Below, piece after piece: positions 5,558 to 8,877 of a stretch of DNA of 8,877 bases. This stretch comes from Lachnospiraceae bacterium (GTDB lineage Bacteria; Bacillota_A; Clostridia; Lachnospirales; Lachnospiraceae), in contig JAGACI010000189.1 of NCBI GenBank assembly GCA_017614185.1, positions 1-8,877 of the forward strand, given 5' to 3'. Numbering within the stretch: the first letter of the stretch is position 1; each line of letters starts with the position of its first letter. A model generated the notes under the pieces. It made no database searches. It was not told the DNA's origin and saw only the letters and a program-made list of their open reading frames with translations. The position numbers and the translations under genes were made by a program.

Positions 5558-7547
5558 ATATCTTAAACTGCTGAACATAAGAAGTAAGTGTATCGGAAGT
5601 ATTGGCGAGCTCGTGAGAGTTGTCCGCAACTTCCTGGCTGCTCTGTGTAATACTGTTGGCCTGTTCAACCATTCGGTGGCTGGTAACCAGAATCTCATCG
5701 GCGCTGGCTGCCTGCTCTTCGGAAATAGCTGCTACGTTGGTCGCAACATCGTCAACCTTTTCAACATCCTGAATCATCAAATCGATAAGTTCATTGGACT
5801 TCTCAATGTTCTGATAAATCTGGTCGAATGATTCAACTGCAGTATTGATAAGCACGCTGTTTTTATCAATGCTCTCTGCACTGATTTCAGCCTGTGAAAC
5901 AACGTTCTTGATTGCAACATGTACTTCTTCGATAAGTTTTGCAATGTTGTCGGCACTTGTCGCTGAGTTCTGGGCAAGTTTTGCAATCTCACTCGCAACA
6001 ACCGCAAAGCCCCTTCCGGCTTCACCTGCTCTCGCAGCCTCGATTGAAGCATTAAGTGAAAGAAGGTTGGTTTCGTCTGCAATTTCTCCGATAAGACCGA
6101 CAATCTTTGTAATCTCTTCGGATGATTTGCCAACCTCGTTGATAGATCTTACAAGTTCGTCGTTGCCATCCTTGATTCCCTGCATTGCTGTGGAAACCTG
6201 CTCCATCTCGGCACGGCCCTTCTTACTGATTTCAACAGTTTCTTTCATGCTTGCATTGGCAAGGTTGGAATTCTCTCTTGTATCGGCAACAACCATTGCA
6301 AGAGTGGATGCGTTATTGGCAATCTCTCCAACTGCAGCTGCAAGCTGGTCAACCGTGTTATTAAGGTTCTGCATTGCATCTGACTGAGCTCTTGAAGCTT
6401 CGAACATATCCTTTGATACTTTATCCGAATTATCGGACTGCTCTTTAAGCTTTCTGGACTCATCATTGATTGATGAAAGCATCTTCCTCATTGAATCAAC
6501 GAACTCTGATACCTTGGTGCTCATAAGTCCAATCTCATCGTTACTGTTGTGTGATACTTCAATAGTGAAATCACCCTCTGTCATGTCGGAAATATTCTTT
6601 GTAATTCCGCCAAGAGGAGCTATTACTTTACTTACAAGGAGGTTGATAAGCACAACAATAAGTACAATCGCTATCACACCAACGATAGCCAATGTATATG
6701 TCAAGCTCATAACATCCTTCATGATTGTCTTTTCTGCAATATAAGAAACCAATACCCAGTCAGTCTCGTTTATCTCTTTAAAATCAACGACATAACCGTT
6801 TGTTGTTATCGGATCAAGATTTCTTAGTTTAAGTCTTTGAGCAATACTTGCCATCAAAGCATCGGAATCAGATTCACTTAATTTAGTAGAAACTCTTGAA
6901 GGATCCTGATGTGCAAGAATTGTATTATCTGATATATCTACAAGGAAAGCTGCGGCACCTTCCATCTTAACACCGGAGTTAACGATGATACTGATCTGGT
7001 CAAGCGAAAGATCGGCAGCTATAACTTTAAGCTGACCTGAACCGTCATCTACAAGACCCGAAGCAGAAATAATGGACGCACCGTTGGTATCAGTATAAGC
7101 ATTTCCGTATGCCATATTAACTCTGGTCATACCTTGCTTAAACCACTCCTGCTCGGTAGGATGTGAGATTTTCTTACTGGAATCAAGCGCCTGATAAACA
7201 GTTCCGCCACCCGTTGCAAGATATACACCGTCTCTGCAGTATTTGTTGAATCCATAAGTGGAATCAATAATTTCCTGCATTTCACCGGCAGTAGGGGTTG
7301 TCTTCTCTATCAGGAGCTTAACCGTTGAAAAGTTCTGCAAATTCTCATTAAGCCAGGATTCAATATTGTCGGCCTGGTTGGAAATTGAAGAACTAAGCTG
7401 TGCATTAGCCATTGTAGAAAGGCTCTTTCTTGCTGTGTATCCTGCAATAAAAACAAGAACCAGAATCATTACTACAACCGCAGGCAACAAAAACAAAAGC
7501 AGTTTGTTTTTAATCTTTGTTTGTCTCTGAGTGCTCTTATTGCTCAT
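5556..7547 (-). CDS. Methyl-accepting chemotaxis protein with dCache-like sensor
   Basis: This 663-residue transmembrane chemoreceptor should control the CheA kinase through CheW or CheV. In order: a basic N terminus; TM1 (about 16-37); an extracellular domain of about 240 residues (38-275) with the length and layout of a double Cache domain ([54 protein letters not shown]); TM2 (about 284-306); a HAMP domain (about 306-360); and a long cytoplasmic coiled-coil hairpin. The tip around 488-513 ([21 protein letters not shown]) is the invariant kinase-contact region. The Arg two residues before Trp135 in the amino-acid dCache motif is Gln133 here, so amino-acid sensing is less likely. There is no CheR-tethering pentapeptide at the C terminus (QQFKI). 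GAAGGAGAAGG precedes the ATG. The gene follows cheV across a terminator and is coupled to the MglB-like gene. Confidence 0.98.
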   Translation of the reverse strand: MSNKSTQRQTKIKNKLLLFLLPAVVVMILVLVFIAGYTARKSLSTMANAQLSSSISNQADNIESWLNENLQNFSTVKLLIEKTTPTAGEMQEIIDSTYGFNKYCRDGVYLATGGGTVYQALDSSKKISHPTEQEWFKQGMTRVNMAYGNAYTDTNGASIISASGLVDDGSGQLKVIAADLSLDQISIIVNSGVKMEGAAAFLVDISDNTILAHQDPSRVSTKLSESDSDALMASIAQRLKLRNLDPITTNGYVVDFKEINETDWVLVSYIAEKTIMKDVMSLTYTLAIVGVIAIVLIVVLINLLVSKVIAPLGGITKNISDMTEGDFTIEVSHNSNDEIGLMSTKVSEFVDSMRKMLSSINDESRKLKEQSDNSDKVSKDMFEASRAQSDAMQNLNNTVDQLAAAVGEIANNASTLAMVVADTRENSNLANASMKETVEISKKGRAEMEQVSTAMQGIKDGNDELVRSINEVGKSSEEITKIVGLIGEIADETNLLSLNASIEAARAGEAGRGFAVVASEIAKLAQNSATSADNIAKLIEEVHVAIKNVVSQAEISAESIDKNSVLINTAVESFDQIYQNIEKSNELIDLMIQDVEKVDDVATNVAAISEEQAASADEILVTSHRMVEQANSITQSSQEVADNSHELANTSDTLTSYVQQFKI

Positions 7548-7582
7548 CTCTACCTTCTCCTTCTTTTCATTTTATTCGTTAG

Positions 7583-7613
7583 AAAAAAGCCCAAGGTTAT
7601 CCCGGGCTTTTTT
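7583..7613 (-). terminator. Intrinsic terminator between cheV and the chemoreceptor gene
   Basis: On the minus strand AAAAAAGCCC pairs with GGGCTTTTTT in a 10-bp stem around an 11-base loop that can form two more G-C pairs. The stem ends in a T6 tract, and a matching A6 tract makes it potentially bidirectional. It lies 9 bases after the cheV stop. No convincing promoter fits in the 35 bases between it and the receptor start, so receptor expression probably depends on read-through or on a promoter not recognised. Confidence 0.9.
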
Positions 7614-7622
7614 GAAGAATTT

Positions 7623-8525
7623 CTAGCTATTCAGATTAACAAGGCTGTCAATTGTCGTGACAAGATTGCCGATTTCAGGTTTCGAAAGCTGCGCATTGGC
7701 ACCTAGGCTTTCGCCCTTTCTACGCATTTCCTCATTAACAAGCGACGAGAAAATGACAACCGGCAGGAAGCTTGTCTTGTCATCTGATTTAATAAGTTTG
7801 GTCAGTCTGTGACCGTCCATCTCAGGCATCTCAATATCCGTTACTACGCAGCCAACCTTCTCTTTAAGGGTTCCTGCATCTCTGAATTCACAGATTTTAT
7901 CCCATGCCAACTGACCATTCTCGTTGGAGATAAGATTCGTATAACCTGCTTTGTGAAGTGAGTCAACAATAAGTTTATTAAGCAAAGGTGAATCTTCCGC
8001 AATAAGAATGGGGATATCGTTTCTGGTTCTCTCACCGAGAGCATCGATATCTGTAATCTTAAGACCCGTCTCAGGGTTAATATCTGAAACGATCTTCTCG
8101 AAGTCGAGAATAATAATCAGCTTTTCATTAATCTTGATGATACCTGTTGCAACTCCGGCTTCCTGAATATTAACCGTAGCTGTAGGTTTAATAATCTCTT
8201 TCCATGACACTCTGGTGATTCCGAGTACGGAATCTACATGAAATGCGATATCCAACTTATTGAAGTTGGTGATAATAAAGAGACCACCCGGTTCGGAGCT
8301 TCCAAGCTGAAGACAGTTCTTCAAATCGATTGCTGTAATCATTGTGTCTCTTGGCATGAAAATTCCTTCAATAGACGGGTGCGCATTGGGAACCGGTGTT
8401 ACAGGCATGTAGTTGATAATCTCTTTAATCTTGGCAACGTTTATACCATACGAATTGCCATTTAATGAGAATTCAAGCACTTCCAGCTCATTGGTTCCGC
8501 TTTCCATCAAAATATTGCTATCCAT
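7623..8525 (-). CDS. cheV: Chemotaxis coupling/adaptation protein CheV
   Basis: CheV joins a CheW-like domain, which couples receptors to the CheA kinase, to a receiver domain whose phosphorylation aids adaptation. The 300-residue product shows both. The CheW-like domain spans about 12-155 and includes LEFSLNGNSYGINVAKIKEI, GIFMPRDTMITAIDL and ATGIIKINEKLIIILDFEKI. The receiver domain spans about 171-295 with acidic pair E177/D178, phosphoacceptor D230 in VVTDIEMPEMDGHRL, the switch Ser at 260-261 and conserved K282 in LSKPE. All receiver catalytic residues are present, so it should be phosphorylated by CheA. GAGAGGTGAG precedes the ATG. An extended -10 promoter lies about 64 bases upstream and a strong terminator follows, so it can be a monocistronic unit. 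It is a cytoplasmic, membrane-array associated protein. Confidence 0.97.
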   Translation of the reverse strand: MDSNILMESGTNELEVLEFSLNGNSYGINVAKIKEIINYMPVTPVPNAHPSIEGIFMPRDTMITAIDLKNCLQLGSSEPGGLFIITNFNKLDIAFHVDSVLGITRVSWKEIIKPTATVNIQEAGVATGIIKINEKLIIILDFEKIVSDINPETGLKITDIDALGERTRNDIPILIAEDSPLLNKLIVDSLHKAGYTNLISNENGQLAWDKICEFRDAGTLKEKVGCVVTDIEMPEMDGHRLTKLIKSDDKTSFLPVVIFSSLVNEEMRRKGESLGANAQLSKPEIGNLVTTIDSLVNLNS

Positions 8526-8551
8526 AGACTCACCTCTCTGATTCTAACATT

Positions 8552-8575
8552 TTGTAAAAATGATGGTATTTACAA
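8552..8575. repeat. Short inverted repeat in the cheV leader
   Basis: TTGTAAA (8552-8558) and TTTACAA (8569-8575) form 7-bp arms around 10 bases, all within the untranslated leader of cheV between the -10 box and the ribosome binding site. It could be an operator half-site pair or a weak leader hairpin. The DNA here is very AT-rich, so chance is plausible. Confidence 0.3.
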
Positions 8576-8588
8576 TAATTTTATGATA

Positions 8589-8597
8589 ATTATAACA
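8589..8597 (-). promoter_or_regulatory. Extended -10 sigma-A promoter of cheV
   Basis: On the minus strand TGT directly precedes TATAAT (TGT at 8597-8595, TATAAT at 8594-8589), giving a full extended -10 element. The -35 position is poor (CTATCT at 17 bases), as is common for extended -10 promoters. Transcription should start near 8582, leaving a leader of about 57 bases. I saw no motility sigma factor (TAAA/GCCGATAA) signature here. Confidence 0.75.
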
Positions 8598-8649
8598 CAA
8601 ATTCAAGAAAAAGATAGTAAAAAATGCTTTTTTTTATAAATTATCGAAT

Positions 8650-8681
8650 AAAAAAAATCACTGCAAATTTTGCAGTGATTT
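8650..8681 (-). terminator. Intrinsic terminator of the rRNA operon
   Basis: On the minus strand AAATCACTGC pairs with GCAGTGATTT (10 bp, 7-base A/T loop that can pair further), followed by a T8 tract at 8657-8650. It stands about 65 bases beyond the 23S rRNA 3' end and just upstream of the cheV promoter, and so insulates cheV from rRNA transcription. Confidence 0.92.
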
Positions 8682-8745
8682 CTTCATTTATACCTTCAAA
8701 ACCGATATCGAACTTTATCTAAACCATTCTAAACATAACCTATCT

Positions 8746-8877
8746 GGAAAAGCCCTCGACCGATTAGTAAGTGTCAGCTGAACATGTTACCATGCTTACA
8801 CCTCACTCCTATCTACCTTGTAGTCTTCAAGGGGTCTTACTCTCTTAAAGAGATGGGATATCTCATCTTGAGGGGGG
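8746..8877 (-). rRNA. 23S ribosomal RNA, 3' end (partial)
   Basis: The minus strand matches the highly conserved 3' end of bacterial 23S rRNA: CCCCCCTCAAGATGAGAT at the window edge, then GTAAGACCCCTTGAAGAC, GTGTAAGCATGGTAACATG, TCAGCTGAC and CTAATCGGTCGAGGGCTT. The 3' terminus is placed at about 8746 from the position of GGTCGAGG in other Firmicutes; the exact base is approximate. The rest of the gene lies beyond the right edge. The spacer to the terminator has room for neither a 5S rRNA nor a tRNA. It contains the blocks GATATCGGTTTTGAAGGTA and TAGAATGGTTTAGA, which I cannot assign but which may be part of the processing region. Confidence 0.97.

Noticed and set aside
5546..5698. Longer start for the MglB-like gene (ATG at 5698)
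   Set aside because: The extra 51 residues are encoded inside the receptor gene in another frame and would bury the lipoprotein signal peptide. AGGAGG points to 5545.
5845..6387. Plus-strand open frame of 180 codons opposite the chemoreceptor gene
   Set aside because: It is antisense to the conserved signalling domain, matches no family I recognise, and is low-complexity Ser/Ala/Ile/Leu text typical of the reverse frame of coiled-coil coding DNA.
8615..8640. Second terminator at the A6-TGC-T8 stretch
   Set aside because: The stem would be A-U only with a 3-base loop and is unlikely to be stable. It is better seen as AT-rich promoter-upstream DNA.
8641..8655. Motility sigma-factor (SigD) type promoter around TTCGATAA
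   Set aside because: Only part of the GCCGATAA box is present, no TAAA lies at the right distance, and the site overlaps the T tract of the rRNA terminator.

Overview
The window looks like chromosomal DNA of a motile, low-to-moderate GC Gram-positive bacterium. The best fit is a Lachnospiraceae-type Clostridia such as the Butyrivibrio/Roseburia group. Reasons are the ylxM-ffh-rpsP-khpA-rimM-trmD order, strong AGGAGG-type ribosome binding sites, a lipoprotein-type solute-binding protein, CheV, and the 23S rRNA 3' end. The genus is an inference. Every supported gene lies on the minus strand, so the description below runs from high to low coordinates, the direction of transcription.

Region 1 (8877-8650): the last ~130 nt of a 23S rRNA gene, about 65 nt of spacer, then a strong intrinsic terminator. 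The spacer is too short for a 5S rRNA or a tRNA, so this rRNA operon appears to end without a distal 5S gene.

Region 2 (8600-4002): a chemotaxis cluster. An extended -10 promoter drives cheV (CheW-like coupling domain plus receiver domain). A strong terminator follows cheV. Then come a 663-residue methyl-accepting chemotaxis protein with a dCache-like sensor, a lipoprotein closely resembling the galactose/glucose-binding protein MglB, and a small flavodoxin-like protein. The receptor stop codon is part of the Shine-Dalgarno sequence of the lipoprotein gene, so the two are probably translationally coupled. No ABC ATPase or permease genes are present. The simplest reading is a sugar-sensing module in which the tethered binding protein presents ligand to the receptor, in the manner of E. 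coli MglB-Trg.

Region 3 (4039-1): a housekeeping translation and protein-targeting operon: ylxM, ffh, rpsP, khpA, rimM, trmD. It starts from a near-consensus sigma-A promoter (TTGACA, 17-nt spacer, TATTAT) whose -35 box lies inside one arm of a perfect 17-bp inverted repeat. That repeat is also the only terminator candidate for the upstream flavodoxin unit. A second terminator-like hairpin sits between khpA and rimM. TrmD runs off the left edge and carries at least ~125 residues beyond the normal end of the family. It also has Glu at position 169, where well-studied TrmD proteins have the catalytic Asp.

I found no CRISPR array, insertion sequence, phage gene or tRNA. The most unusual points are the TrmD extension, the promoter-in-palindrome, the receptor/MglB-like pair without a transporter, and the 23S gene with no 5S after it.
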